From positions 1 to 33,661 of the forward strand of contig JALNWS010000016.1 of the NCBI GenBank assembly GCA_023230755.1: DNA of 33,661 nt, given 5' to 3'. Shown here piece by piece: positions 1 to 8,084 of the stretch; positions within the stretch are counted from its first letter, which is position 1, and the number at the start of each line of letters is the position of its first letter. Position numbers and translations under genes: made by a program. Origin of the DNA: Azoarcus sp. Its GTDB lineage: Bacteria; Pseudomonadota; Gammaproteobacteria; Burkholderiales; Rhodocyclaceae. The notes below the pieces were generated by a model that was given only the letters and a program-made list of their open reading frames with translations, ran no database searches and was not told the origin of the DNA.

Positions 1-252
1 ATCGAGCTCGAGGGCATCTTCGTCCAGATCGGTCTGCTGCCCAACACCGACTTCATGAAGGGCTCGATCGAATTGACGCGTTTCGGCGAAGTGATCGTCG
101 ACGCCAAGGGCCAGACCTCGGTGCCGGGCATCTTCGCTGCCGGTGACTGCACCACCGTGCCGTACAAGCAGATCATCATCGCCATGGGCGAGGGTTCCAA
201 GGCTGCGCTGAGTGCCTTCGATCACCTCATCCGGAGTTCGGTCGAAGCGTGA
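1..252 (+). CDS. ahpF: Alkyl hydroperoxide reductase subunit F, C-terminal part
   Basis: Reading frame 1 is open from the first base, so the gene begins outside the window; only the last 83 residues are present. AhpF is the FAD/NADH-dependent disulfide reductase that recycles the peroxiredoxin AhpC in the cytoplasm. The visible part is the end of the FAD-binding pyridine-nucleotide-disulfide oxidoreductase domain: the segment GIFAAGDCTTVPYKQ is the conserved FAD-contacting motif, followed by the typical AhpF ending IIIAMGEGSKAALSAFDHL. The related thioredoxin reductase is the alternative, but the TTVPYKQ motif fits AhpF better. A terminator follows the stop codon. Partial at the window edge, not truncated biologically as far as can be seen. 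Confidence 0.9.
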   Translation: MELEGIFVQIGLLPNTDFMKGSIELTRFGEVIVDAKGQTSVPGIFAAGDCTTVPYKQIIIAMGEGSKAALSAFDHLIRSSVEA

Positions 253-276
253 CCGAAGCGCTCTATCGCATCACGA

Positions 277-306
277 ATGCCCCGCCAGCGTGCGGGGCAT
301 TTTTTT
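277..306 (+). terminator. Rho-independent terminator after ahpF
   Basis: A perfect 9-bp stem, ATGCCCCGC (277-285) with GCGGGGCAT (292-300), has a 6-base loop and runs straight into a stretch of seven T residues. It lies 25 bases after the ahpF stop codon and ends that transcript. Confidence 0.9.
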
Positions 307-448
307 GATGTTCTGCGCATGGTTCGAAAGCGAACCGAGAGTACGCTGGTGGCAGGAAGTGTCCGCATCTGGCGTACCGCCGTGCGCCCGGGCGCCGGAT
401 CATGCGAATATAGGCCCCCCTAAAAACACTCAGTTGGAAGCAAGAACA

Positions 449-943
449 ATGGATTTGCCTGCACACCAGCTCACGATGACCGTCCTGATGACCCCGGAGA
501 TGGCCAACTTCTCCGGCAAGGTGCACGGTGGCGCGATTCTGCGACAGCTCGATCAGGTGGCCTACGCCTGCGCCAGCCGCTATGCCGCACGTTACTGCGT
601 GACGCTCTCGGTCGATCAGGTGATGTTCCGCCAGCCAATCATGGTGGGCGAGCTGGTGACCTTTCTTGCCAGCGTGAACTACACCGGCAAGTCTTCGCTC
701 GAGGTCGGCATCAAGGTGGTGGCGGAGAACATCCGCACCCAGGAAGTACGCCATGCCAACAGCTGCTTCTTCACCATGGTTGCGGTGGACGACGAGGGCA
801 AGCCGGTTCCGGTGCCGCCGCTACGACCATTCAGCCTCGAGGAAAAGCGCCGGTTCGAGGCTGCTGCTGCACGCAAGGCGCTGCGCCTCGAGCTGGAGAG
901 GCGCTTCGCCGAAACGCATGGCAATGAGGGCAGGACGGGCTGA
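449..943 (+). CDS. Acyl-CoA thioesterase (hotdog fold, YciA/ACOT type)
   Basis: This 164-residue protein has the length and motif of single-domain hotdog acyl-CoA thioesterases, which hydrolyse acyl-CoA to free acid and CoA in the cytoplasm. The segment FSGKVHGGAILRQLDQVAYA (residues 21-40) is the family signature with the conserved Asp at residue 35, and RQPIMVGELVTFLASVNYTGKSS follows in the central strand region. The C-terminus is a charged helix rich in Glu and Arg. The frame is open further upstream, but the ATG at 449 begins the hotdog homology directly. The gene converges on the decarboxylase operon, with only 17 bases between the stop codons. Chain-length preference cannot be read from sequence. 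Confidence 0.85.
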   Translation: MDLPAHQLTMTVLMTPEMANFSGKVHGGAILRQLDQVAYACASRYAARYCVTLSVDQVMFRQPIMVGELVTFLASVNYTGKSSLEVGIKVVAENIRTQEVRHANSCFFTMVAVDDEGKPVPVPPLRPFSLEEKRRFEAAAARKALRLELERRFAETHGNEGRTG

Positions 944-960
944 AGTCGGCGCGTTCGGGC

Positions 961-2091
961 TCAATTCCCGAGTCTGGCAATGAAGTAGCCGGCGACGACG
1001 GCAGTGCCGATGACGCCGGCCACGTTGGGCCCCATCGCATGCATCAGCAGGAAGTTGCCGGGGTCGGCGCGCTGACCTTCCACCTGGCTGACCCTGGCCG
1101 CCATGGGAACGGCCGACACCCCGGCCGAACCGATCAGCGGATTGATCTTCTCCTTCGATACCAGGTTCATCAACTTGGCCATCAGCACGCCCGATGCCGT
1201 CGAGATGGAAAAGGCGACGATGCCCAGGCTCAGGATCTTCAGCGTTTCCAGCTGCAGGAAGCGCTCTCCGGTCATGGTGATGCCCACCGAGGTGCCGAGC
1301 AGGATGGTGACGATGTTGATGATCTCGTTCTGTGCCGCCTTGCTCAGACGTTCGGTCACGCCGCATTCGCGCAGGAAGTTGCCCAGCATCAGCATCCCGA
1401 TCAGGGCTGAAGCCGCCGGTACGAGCAGAATGACCAGCACGGTGACCACCAGCGCGAAAATCAGCTTCTCCGTCTTTGACACCTGGCGCAGCGAGCGCAT
1501 GCGGATGGCGCGTTCTTTCGTGGTGGTCAGCGCGCGCATGATCGGAGGCTGGATCAGCGGTACCAGCGCCATGTACGAGTAGGCTGCTACCGCGACCGGT
1601 GCCAGCAGTTCTGGCGCGAGCTTGTTGGCGAGAAAAATGGAGGTCGGACCGTCGGCGCCGCCGATGATGCCGATGGCCGCGGCCTGCTCGGTTGTGAATC
1701 CGAGCAACGCCGCACCGATGAAGGTGGCGAACACGCCGAACTGGGCGGCGGCACCGAGCAGGAAGGTGCGCGGGTTGGCAATGACCGGTCCGAAATCGGT
1801 CAGTGCGCCGACGCCGAGAAAGATGATTGGCGGGAACAGCTCCAGATGCACGCCCAGCGAGATGTAGTGGAACAGGCCACCGGGCGTGTCGCCCACCGGC
1901 GGGTTGACCATGCCCTCGGTGGGCAGGTTGGCCAGCAGCGCACCGAAGGCGATCGGCACCAGCAGCAAGGGCTCGAAGTTCTTGTATACGGCGAGATATA
2001 GCAGGCCGCAGATGACCACCCACATGATCATCATCTGCAGCGTCACATGGCCGAACGCGGTGAGCGCAATCAGTTCGTTCAACATGTCCAT
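961..2091 (-). CDS. mmdB: Na+-translocating decarboxylase beta subunit (MmdB/OadB/GcdB family)
   Basis: This is a 376-residue integral membrane protein with about nine or more hydrophobic segments across its length. It is the beta subunit of biotin-dependent sodium-pumping decarboxylases: it decarboxylates carboxybiotin and couples this to Na+ export across the inner membrane. The motif GGADGPTSIFLANKLAPEL (about residues 143-161) is the conserved Asp-containing segment implicated in Na+ transport, and the C-terminal GPNVAGVIGTAVVAGYF is the second conserved region, with its Asn. It is the last gene of a four-gene minus-strand operon. The subunit is shared by oxaloacetate, methylmalonyl-CoA and glutaconyl-CoA decarboxylases, so the substrate is inferred from the alpha subunit upstream. 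Confidence 0.93.
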   Translation of the reverse strand: MDMLNELIALTAFGHVTLQMMIMWVVICGLLYLAVYKNFEPLLLVPIAFGALLANLPTEGMVNPPVGDTPGGLFHYISLGVHLELFPPIIFLGVGALTDFGPVIANPRTFLLGAAAQFGVFATFIGAALLGFTTEQAAAIGIIGGADGPTSIFLANKLAPELLAPVAVAAYSYMALVPLIQPPIMRALTTTKERAIRMRSLRQVSKTEKLIFALVVTVLVILLVPAASALIGMLMLGNFLRECGVTERLSKAAQNEIINIVTILLGTSVGITMTGERFLQLETLKILSLGIVAFSISTASGVLMAKLMNLVSKEKINPLIGSAGVSAVPMAARVSQVEGQRADPGNFLLMHAMGPNVAGVIGTAVVAGYFIARLGN

Positions 2092-2144
2092 CGGGTGGCC
2101 TTCGGGTGAGAAGCTCGGGCTGTCGGGGCGGGGTGGCGCATGCG

Positions 2145-2555
2145 TCAGCCGATCGACAGGAGGGGCTGACCCTCGGCCACCGCCGTGCCCGCGGCGACGT
2201 TGATCGCGGTGACCCTGCCGTCGCGTGGCGCGGTGATGTAGGTGTTCATCTTCATCGCCTCCAGGACGATGAGCTGCTGATTCTGGGTGACATGCTGGCC
2301 GACGGTGACGTCGACCGAAACCACCGTACCGGCAAGCGGGCTGGGGACGTCGTCCGGGCTACCGGCAGTCGCTGCAACGGGGGGCGGTCCGGCTGGCGCG
2401 ACGGGCGCTGCAGTGGGAGGTGAGGGACGCTGAGCGGGGGCAGGGGCCGGTGCCGGGCTTGCGCCGGACGGCGCGACGACATCGAGTTCCTCGACGCTGA
2501 CTTCGTAGGGAGTACCGTCAACGGTGATTCTGAAATTTCGCATTGTTTCTCTCAT
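2145..2555 (-). CDS. mmdC: Biotin carboxyl carrier subunit of the decarboxylase
   Basis: This is a biotin carrier protein of 136 residues (132 from the inner start). It has an N-terminal beta segment, MRNFRITVDGTPYEVSVEEL, a Pro/Ala-rich flexible linker (about residues 28-68), and a C-terminal biotinyl domain. The biotinylation motif is EAMKM, with the target Lys at about residue 102. The carrier shuttles CO2 from the carboxyltransferase subunit to the membrane beta subunit. Two starts are possible. The ATG at 2555 overlaps the upstream stop as ATGA, which favours translational coupling. The ATG at 2543 has a GAGAG ribosome binding site just upstream and begins the conserved MRNF sequence. 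I list the longer form; the inner start is about equally likely. Confidence 0.9.
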   Translation of the reverse strand: MRETMRNFRITVDGTPYEVSVEELDVVAPSGASPAPAPAPAQRPSPPTAAPVAPAGPPPVAATAGSPDDVPSPLAGTVVSVDVTVGQHVTQNQQLIVLEAMKMNTYITAPRDGRVTAINVAAGTAVAEGQPLLSIG

Positions 2556-2983
2556 TGATGTCTGCTGACCGGGGACTGCAAGGGCGCCGGGCCTAGCGGG
2601 GGCTGGTCATGGTCGACATGGGGTGGGCCGGGGAGGGCCCAGTCCCAGCGCACGCGGTGAGATGAAAACTGCTCGGTGCGACCCTCGCGGGCCCAGGTGA
2701 CTGCCAGATGCGCGGGGGCCCTCACCGCGATGACCCGTCCGCGTCCGCCGGTCATGACCGCGACGGCGGCCGTGATCGCGGCGACATGCGCAGCCGGGAT
2801 GCCGGTCACCGCGGGTGTTGCGTCGGGCGCAGGCGGTGCGACTGCAGCAGCGGCAGGAGGGCGGGATGTGGCGAAGGCGAACAGGCGGCCGATCAGCGCG
2901 CTGACCAGCCACAGCAGGGCCAGTGCGATCAGCACCACGCTGAAGCCGGAAAGAATGAAGGTCAGGGCATCGATCATGTTCAT
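2552..2983 (-). CDS. mmdD: Decarboxylase delta/gamma subunit (OadG/MmdD-like small membrane protein)
   Basis: This 143-residue protein has one N-terminal membrane span (about residues 7-30, LTFILSGFSVVLIALALLWL), followed by an Ala/Pro-rich stretch and a GIPAAHVAAITAAVAVMTGG segment. Those are the two recognisable parts of the OadG/MmdD family (IPEEVVAAI-type helix). The subunit anchors and assembles the alpha, biotin and beta subunits at the membrane. Its gene lies between the alpha and biotin-carrier genes, the order known for methylmalonyl-CoA decarboxylases, and its stop overlaps the possible start of the carrier gene by 4 bases. The C-terminal 50 residues are Pro/His-rich and not conserved, as is common in this family. 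Confidence 0.8.
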   Translation of the reverse strand: MNMIDALTFILSGFSVVLIALALLWLVSALIGRLFAFATSRPPAAAAVAPPAPDATPAVTGIPAAHVAAITAAVAVMTGGRGRVIAVRAPAHLAVTWAREGRTEQFSSHRVRWDWALPGPPHVDHDQPPLGPAPLQSPVSRHQ

Positions 2984-3002
2984 GGCAGTGACTCCCCGGT
3001 CC

Positions 3003-4556
3003 TCACAGCGGGATGTTGCCGTGCTTCTTGGGCGGCCGCGTCTCGCGTTTGGAGAGCAAGGAGCGCAGGGCCAGCGACACTGCGGCGCGGGTACGACGCG
3101 GCTGGATCACGTCATGAACGAACATGCGTGCGGCAGACTGGTAGGGCGATGCGAATTCGGCGCGATACTCGTCGATCAGTTCGCGCCGGCGTGCGTTCTG
3201 ATCCTCCGCCTCTTCGATTTCCTTGCGGTACAGAATGTTGACGGCACCTTCGGCACCCATGACGGCAATCTCGGCCGTCGGCCACGCCAGCACGAGGTCG
3301 GCGCCCATGTCGCGCGAGCACATCGCCAGAAAGGCGCCGCCGTAGGCCTTGCGCATGATGATGGTGATCTTGGGAACGGTGCTTGCGCCATAGGCAAACA
3401 GCATCTTGGCGCCATGCCGGATGATGCCCTGCTTCTCCTGCGCCACGCCGGGCAGAAAGCCGGGTACATCGACCAGAGTGACCAGCGGGATGTTGAAGAT
3501 GTTGCAGAAGCGGATAAAGCGCGCACCCTTGTCCGAGGCGTCGATGTCCAGCGTACCGGCCTTGACCAGGGGCTGATTGGCCACAAAGCCCACTACGACG
3601 CCATTGACGCGGCCGAGGCCGATAACCAGGTTTGCGGCGAACTCCTGCTGCACCTCCAGAAAGCTGTTCTCGTCGGCCACGCGGGCGATGACATCCTTGA
3701 CGTCGTAGGCAATCTTGGCGTCCGCAGGCAGGATGTCCTCGACCCCTGTGTCGTCCTGCAGGGTGATCTCTTCGCTCAGCTGGTGGGGTGGGTCCATCAT
3801 GTTGTTTGATGGCAGATAGCTCAGCAGCTTGCGTACCAGCTCCAGTGCGTGACGGTCATCTTCGGCAATGAAGTGGATGTTGCCCGAGTCGCGCGCATGC
3901 GCCTCGGCCGAGCCGATCTCTTCCATCGTCGTGTGCTGGCCGGTGACCGCACGGATGACTTCGGGGCCGCAGATGAACATGCTCGCCGAGTGGCGGGTCA
4001 TGATCAGGAAATCCATCATCGCCGGCGAGTACACTGCGCCGCCTGCGCACGGCCCACAGATGACCGCGATCTGCGGCACCACGCCGGACATCAGCACATT
4101 GCGGTTGAACACCTGACCGTAGCCAGACAGGCTCTCCACGCCTTCCTGAATACGTGCGCCGCCCGAATCGTTGAAGCCGACAAGCGGCATGCCGCCGCGT
4201 GCAGCGTGGTCCATCAGCTCGCAGATCTTGCGTGCATGGACGGCGCCGAGTGAGCCGCCGGCAATCATGAAGTCCTGGCTGAAGCCGGCCACCGGGCGTC
4301 CGTCGACGAAGCCGATGCCGGTAATCACGCCGTCGGTGGGGAGGGACTTCCGGTCCATGCCGAAGCCGCGTGTCTCATGCTGGGCATGGAGACCGAACTC
4401 CTGGAAAGTATCCCTCGCATAGAGACCCTGCAGCCGCTCACGGGCGGTCAGCTGGCCTTTTGCATGACGCTTTGCGATGCGTTCCGGGCCGCCGGAGGCG
4501 AGGGCCTCGGTCTGGCGTCGCTCAAGGTCGTCGAGAAGCTTCTTGTCAATCGCCAT
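3003..4556 (-). CDS. mmdA: Acyl-CoA carboxyltransferase/decarboxylase alpha subunit (methylmalonyl-CoA decarboxylase type)
   Basis: This 517-residue protein has the two crotonase-like halves of the biotin-dependent carboxyltransferase family. Visible hallmarks are an N-terminal AKRHAKGQLTARERL, GGSLGAVHARKICELMDHA, DSGGARIQEGVESL, CGPCAGGAVYSPAMMDF, and in the second half FLPGVAQEKQGIIRHGAKML and KAYGGAFLAMCSRDMGADL. It transfers the carboxyl group from an acyl-CoA to biotin. The family also contains propionyl-CoA carboxylase beta. The decarboxylase call rests on context: it is followed by membrane subunit, biotin carrier and beta-pump genes, and no biotin carboxylase gene is nearby. Methylmalonyl-CoA is the likely substrate; glutaconyl-CoA or malonyl-CoA cannot be excluded. 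The start ATG at 4556 is preceded by a GAGGA ribosome binding site. Confidence 0.9.
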   Translation of the reverse strand: MAIDKKLLDDLERRQTEALASGGPERIAKRHAKGQLTARERLQGLYARDTFQEFGLHAQHETRGFGMDRKSLPTDGVITGIGFVDGRPVAGFSQDFMIAGGSLGAVHARKICELMDHAARGGMPLVGFNDSGGARIQEGVESLSGYGQVFNRNVLMSGVVPQIAVICGPCAGGAVYSPAMMDFLIMTRHSASMFICGPEVIRAVTGQHTTMEEIGSAEAHARDSGNIHFIAEDDRHALELVRKLLSYLPSNNMMDPPHQLSEEITLQDDTGVEDILPADAKIAYDVKDVIARVADENSFLEVQQEFAANLVIGLGRVNGVVVGFVANQPLVKAGTLDIDASDKGARFIRFCNIFNIPLVTLVDVPGFLPGVAQEKQGIIRHGAKMLFAYGASTVPKITIIMRKAYGGAFLAMCSRDMGADLVLAWPTAEIAVMGAEGAVNILYRKEIEEAEDQNARRRELIDEYRAEFASPYQSAARMFVHDVIQPRRTRAAVSLALRSLLSKRETRPPKKHGNIPL

Positions 4557-4581
4557 GGATCCTCTTCAGCGCTGGGTGTGA

Positions 4582-4605
4582 GCGTTGCCGCGCTTCGGGC
4601 AACGC
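4582..4605. promoter_or_regulatory. Inverted repeat in the leader of the mmd operon
   Basis: GCGTTGCC (4582-4589) and GGCAACGC (4598-4605) form a perfect 8-bp inverted repeat with an 8-base spacer, 26 bases upstream of the mmdA start. There is no T-run on either strand, so it is not a standard terminator. It could be an operator or a leader hairpin. The 141-base gap between mmdA and the next gene shows nothing else I can name. Confidence 0.4.
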
Positions 4606-4697
4606 GCTAGAAGGTGCCAACATTAGCATGCTCAGTGTTTCATTCCAGCCTTGTGCATGCAGATGAGCTTGCTTTTTGCTGCGGTGGGGGCGCCCAA

Positions 4698-7600
4698 CTA
4701 GACCATGGACTTCAACTGAAGGATCAGCGAGTCGCGCAGTTCAAGCAGGGTGAGCATGCCTCGTTCGACCTCGGCATGCTCACCCTGCGTGTGAAGCTTG
4801 CACAATTCTGCACCAACTTCATGAACCGCTTCATGCAGCGATTGAACCTGCTTTTCCGCCGTTTCCCCGTGGCGATGGTTAAGCCCGTCTGCATCCAGCC
4901 ATTTACCGAACGCGCATTCATGACGGTCGAGCGGTGGCGGGATTTCACGTTCTCCCCTGAGGTGCTGAATCATGGCACTGACCCACGCCCGATGCTCGAC
5001 GCTGGCAAAGAGCAGGGGGAGGTTGTCGCGCTTGACGGTCCGGCTGGCTTGCCACGCAGGATCGGGACGCCACGATTCGCACCAGGCGGGAATGGCCGCG
5101 GCCGGCATCGGGCGTGCGACCCCGTAGCCTTGCGCCAGCTCGCACCCCAGCTGCAGCAGCAATTCCCCGTGCTCCACGGTTTCCACGCCTTCGGCAATGA
5201 CTTGTCGGCGGAAGGCCGTGGCCAGCCCGAGTACGCTTTCAACAATGGCGAGGTCGTCGGGGTCGTCGAGGATGTCGCGCACGAAGCTCTGGTCGATCTT
5301 GAGCTGCGCAACCGGCAGGCGCTTGAGGTAGGTCAGCGAGGAATAACCGGTGCCAAAGTCATCGAGCGCGAACCTTACGCCGAGCTCGTTGCAAGCCGTG
5401 ATGATCTCCGCGACACCGGCGAGGTCTTCGAGTGCGCTCGTTTCCAGGACTTCCAGCTCGATGAAGGAAGGCAGAATTTGCGGATGTGCACGCAGGGTCT
5501 CGCGCAGGCGATCCACGAAGCAGGGTTCGCGCAACTGGCGAGCGCCCACGTTGATGCTGGTGTGCAGGTCGAGGCCGACGGCATGCCATGCTTCCATTTG
5601 CCTCAGGGTGGAGTCGATCACCCATTCGCCGAGCTCGATCGATAGTGGATGGTTCTCTATGACCGGCAGGAACGCAGCCGGGAGCAGGAGCCCCTTCTCG
5701 GGGTGTTGCCAGCGGATCAGCGCTTCCGCGCCGACGACCGTGCCGGTGCGCATGTTGACCTTGGGCTGAAAGTACATGACGAGCTCGCGCTCACTCATGG
5801 CCTGGCGGATGCGCTCAAGGCTTTCGTAGTGACCACGCACGCTGCGGTCGTGATCGGCGTCGAAAACGTGATAGCAATTCTTGCCGGAGAGCTTGGCCTG
5901 ATACATGGACTGATCGGCCTGGCGCAGCAGTTGGTCGGCATCCACATCTTCGGTCTGCGGGTAGAAGGTGACGCCGACACTGGCCGAAACCTGCAGCACA
6001 AGGTCATCGACGCGGACCGGCTGGGCCGCAGCCGAAAGCAGGCGGGTAAGAAGTGCCACGCTGTCGCTGGCCGCGTCGAGATCGACCATGACCGCAACGA
6101 ATTCGTCGCCCCCCAGGCGGGCGAGGGTGTCGCCCTCGCGCAGCGCCTGTCGCATGCGTGTCGCCACCGTCGTCAGCAGGTGGTCGCCAGCGTCATGTCC
6201 GTGGTGGTCATTGATCGACTTGAAACCGTCCAGATCAAGATAGGCGACCGCCAGGCGCTGTTTGCGTCGCAGGGCCTGGGCCATGGCCTGGTGCAGGCGG
6301 TCGGCAAGGAGAACGCGGTTGGGCAGACTGGTCAGGGCGTCGTAGTGAGCGATGTGCTCGAGCTGCCTTTCGTGCTCCTTGAGCCGTGAAATATCGGAAA
6401 ACAGGGCCACATAGCGCTGAACGCTGCCGTGCTCGTCATACACCGCGCTGATGGTCTGCATTTCGGCGAACACCTCGCCATTCTTGCGCCGGTTCCAGAC
6501 CTCGCCCGACCACTGGCCATTTTCAATCAGCGTTTTCCACATTGCCGCGTAAAACTCGTTGGGCTGGCGGCCGGACTTGAGAATGCGAGGGTTCTGACCC
6601 AGCACCTCGCTGCGGCTGAAGCCGGTCATGCGGCTGAATGCCGCGTTGACATCGATGATGCTGCCGTCGGGTGCGGTGATCATGATGGCTTCGTGGGCGT
6701 GGGTGAAGACGCTGGCAGCGAGATGGAGGCGCTCTTCAGCCTGTATGCGTTCGGTGATATCGACAATATCGCCGATGTAGTGCTGCAGCCTTCCTCGCCC
6801 GTCGCGCGAGGCGGTAATCGACATCTGCACGTGGTAATGCGTACCGTCCTTGCGGCGATTGACCAGCTGTCCGCGCCAGAAGCCCGCGTTGAGCAGCGTG
6901 GCCCACATCTGCACATAGAAGGCCCGGTCATGGGTGCCCGACGCGAGCAGGCGAGGGTTGCGGCCGATGACTTCGGCGGCTTCGTATCCGGTGATGCGGG
7001 TAAAGGCTGCATTGACCGAGATGATGTCGGCGTTGACATCGGTAATGACGATCGCCTCGGCGCTGGATTCAAACACCGAGGCATTGATTCGCTGCAGCCG
7101 CTCGGCTTCGGCTTGCTGGTTCATCAGCTGGATGCGACGACGGTAGAAGGCGCCGCCGATCAGGATGACGGCAAGCAAGGCCGGGCCGACTACGAATCCC
7201 ACCGCCTTTGCTTCGCTTTTCCAGCCTTGCAGTGCCTTGTCGCGGTAAAGGTGGGTGACGACGATGAAGGGATACAGGGGCGAGGCGCGGAAGGTGCTCA
7301 GGGCGGCTCGTGCATGGGCGCTTTCATGCTGGAAGCGGCCATGCTCTGACTCGGTCAGTTTCAATAGGCTGAGGTCGTCGGCATTGATCGTGCCCACTCG
7401 TGCCGTGGGGTCGTTGGCCATCAACAAGGTACCGTCGTAACGCAGCACTTCAATCAGGGCCGTGTCGAACTTGAGGTTCTGCGACATCTGGTTGACGAAG
7501 TGGTCGGGGTTCAACGCGACCAGAATCGTGGTTGTGCTGTCGCCGACGGTCAGGGTGCGTGTGACCGGAATGAAGCTCAGCGCATCGGCCTCCAGGGGGG

Positions 7601-8084
7601 CATCCGCAGAGGAGGAATGCCCGTCCGCGAAATCGCGTCCTGCCCACGGGACGCCGATGCGCAGGATCTCCCTGGTAACGTTTACCTGCGGAAGAAAGTT
7701 GTGCAACGTGATCGTCTTGCCGATGTTGGCTGGGTTGGAACTGGCGATGATCCTGTCGTGTGCGTCGAGCACCGACATCGAGCGCAGGAAAGGGGCGTGG
7801 CGCAGAAAGGTGCGGAATCCCGCTTCGACTGCCTGCAGATCGGTGGGGCTCCTGCCATCGTTTTCCGAAATGGTGGTGGCGGCAGCCTGCTCGACAACAT
7901 GCAGGCTTTGCGTCAGATAGTCTTCAAAGCTGTGGGTGTGCAGGGCCGAGATTTCAAAACCGGCGCGCAGCGCGTCCGCGTTCAGGCGCCACAGGGTGTA
8001 GCCGGTGATTGCGAGCAGGCTTGCGGAAAACAGTGTCAGCGTGAGAAGGAAGGTCAGGCGCAGTTGGCGCACGCTCTGCGTCAC
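4698..8084 (-). CDS. Membrane cyclic-di-GMP enzyme: CACHE-PAS-PAS-GGDEF-EAL-CZB
   Basis: This is a 1128-residue protein. Order of parts: TM helix (about 9-31), periplasmic dCACHE-like sensor (about 32-290), second TM (about 295-313), PAS domain 1 (about 330-450), PAS domain 2 (about 455-575), GGDEF (about 585-745), EAL (about 760-1005), and a C-terminal CZB-like zinc-binding domain (about 1015-1128). GGDEF is intact (ARLGGDEFVAV) and preceded by an RxxD inhibitory site (REGD) five residues upstream. EAL is intact (AEALIRW, DDFGTGYSSLTYLKRLP, KIDQSFVRDI, AEGVETVEH). The C-terminal motif HECAFGKWLD matches the CZB zinc-ligand signature of DgcZ and chemoreceptors. Both synthesis and hydrolysis of cyclic-di-GMP look possible. 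It starts with GTG at 8084, overlapping the stop of the binding-protein gene upstream (GTGA), so translation is probably coupled. Confidence 0.9.
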   Translation of the reverse strand: MTQSVRQLRLTFLLTLTLFSASLLAITGYTLWRLNADALRAGFEISALHTHSFEDYLTQSLHVVEQAAATTISENDGRSPTDLQAVEAGFRTFLRHAPFLRSMSVLDAHDRIIASSNPANIGKTITLHNFLPQVNVTREILRIGVPWAGRDFADGHSSSADAPLEADALSFIPVTRTLTVGDSTTTILVALNPDHFVNQMSQNLKFDTALIEVLRYDGTLLMANDPTARVGTINADDLSLLKLTESEHGRFQHESAHARAALSTFRASPLYPFIVVTHLYRDKALQGWKSEAKAVGFVVGPALLAVILIGGAFYRRRIQLMNQQAEAERLQRINASVFESSAEAIVITDVNADIISVNAAFTRITGYEAAEVIGRNPRLLASGTHDRAFYVQMWATLLNAGFWRGQLVNRRKDGTHYHVQMSITASRDGRGRLQHYIGDIVDITERIQAEERLHLAASVFTHAHEAIMITAPDGSIIDVNAAFSRMTGFSRSEVLGQNPRILKSGRQPNEFYAAMWKTLIENGQWSGEVWNRRKNGEVFAEMQTISAVYDEHGSVQRYVALFSDISRLKEHERQLEHIAHYDALTSLPNRVLLADRLHQAMAQALRRKQRLAVAYLDLDGFKSINDHHGHDAGDHLLTTVATRMRQALREGDTLARLGGDEFVAVMVDLDAASDSVALLTRLLSAAAQPVRVDDLVLQVSASVGVTFYPQTEDVDADQLLRQADQSMYQAKLSGKNCYHVFDADHDRSVRGHYESLERIRQAMSERELVMYFQPKVNMRTGTVVGAEALIRWQHPEKGLLLPAAFLPVIENHPLSIELGEWVIDSTLRQMEAWHAVGLDLHTSINVGARQLREPCFVDRLRETLRAHPQILPSFIELEVLETSALEDLAGVAEIITACNELGVRFALDDFGTGYSSLTYLKRLPVAQLKIDQSFVRDILDDPDDLAIVESVLGLATAFRRQVIAEGVETVEHGELLLQLGCELAQGYGVARPMPAAAIPAWCESWRPDPAWQASRTVKRDNLPLLFASVEHRAWVSAMIQHLRGEREIPPPLDRHECAFGKWLDADGLNHRHGETAEKQVQSLHEAVHEVGAELCKLHTQGEHAEVERGMLTLLELRDSLILQLKSMV

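Noticed and set aside
821..2023. 400-residue minus-strand open frame overlapping the decarboxylase beta subunit gene
   Set aside because: Composition is Arg/His/Gly-rich without any membrane segment; the other frame encodes a well-conserved membrane protein.
2676..3809. 377-residue plus-strand open frame across the mmdD/mmdA genes
   Set aside because: It runs antisense to two recognisable genes and shows no motif of its own.
3003..4556. Propionyl-CoA carboxylase beta subunit as the identity of the alpha gene
   Set aside because: Sequence alone fits both, but the downstream membrane pump, small anchoring subunit and separate biotin carrier, with no biotin carboxylase, point to a decarboxylase.
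6429..7349. 306-residue plus-strand open frame opposite the cyclic-di-GMP enzyme
   Set aside because: Antisense shadow of conserved PAS domains, with no start signal or motif.
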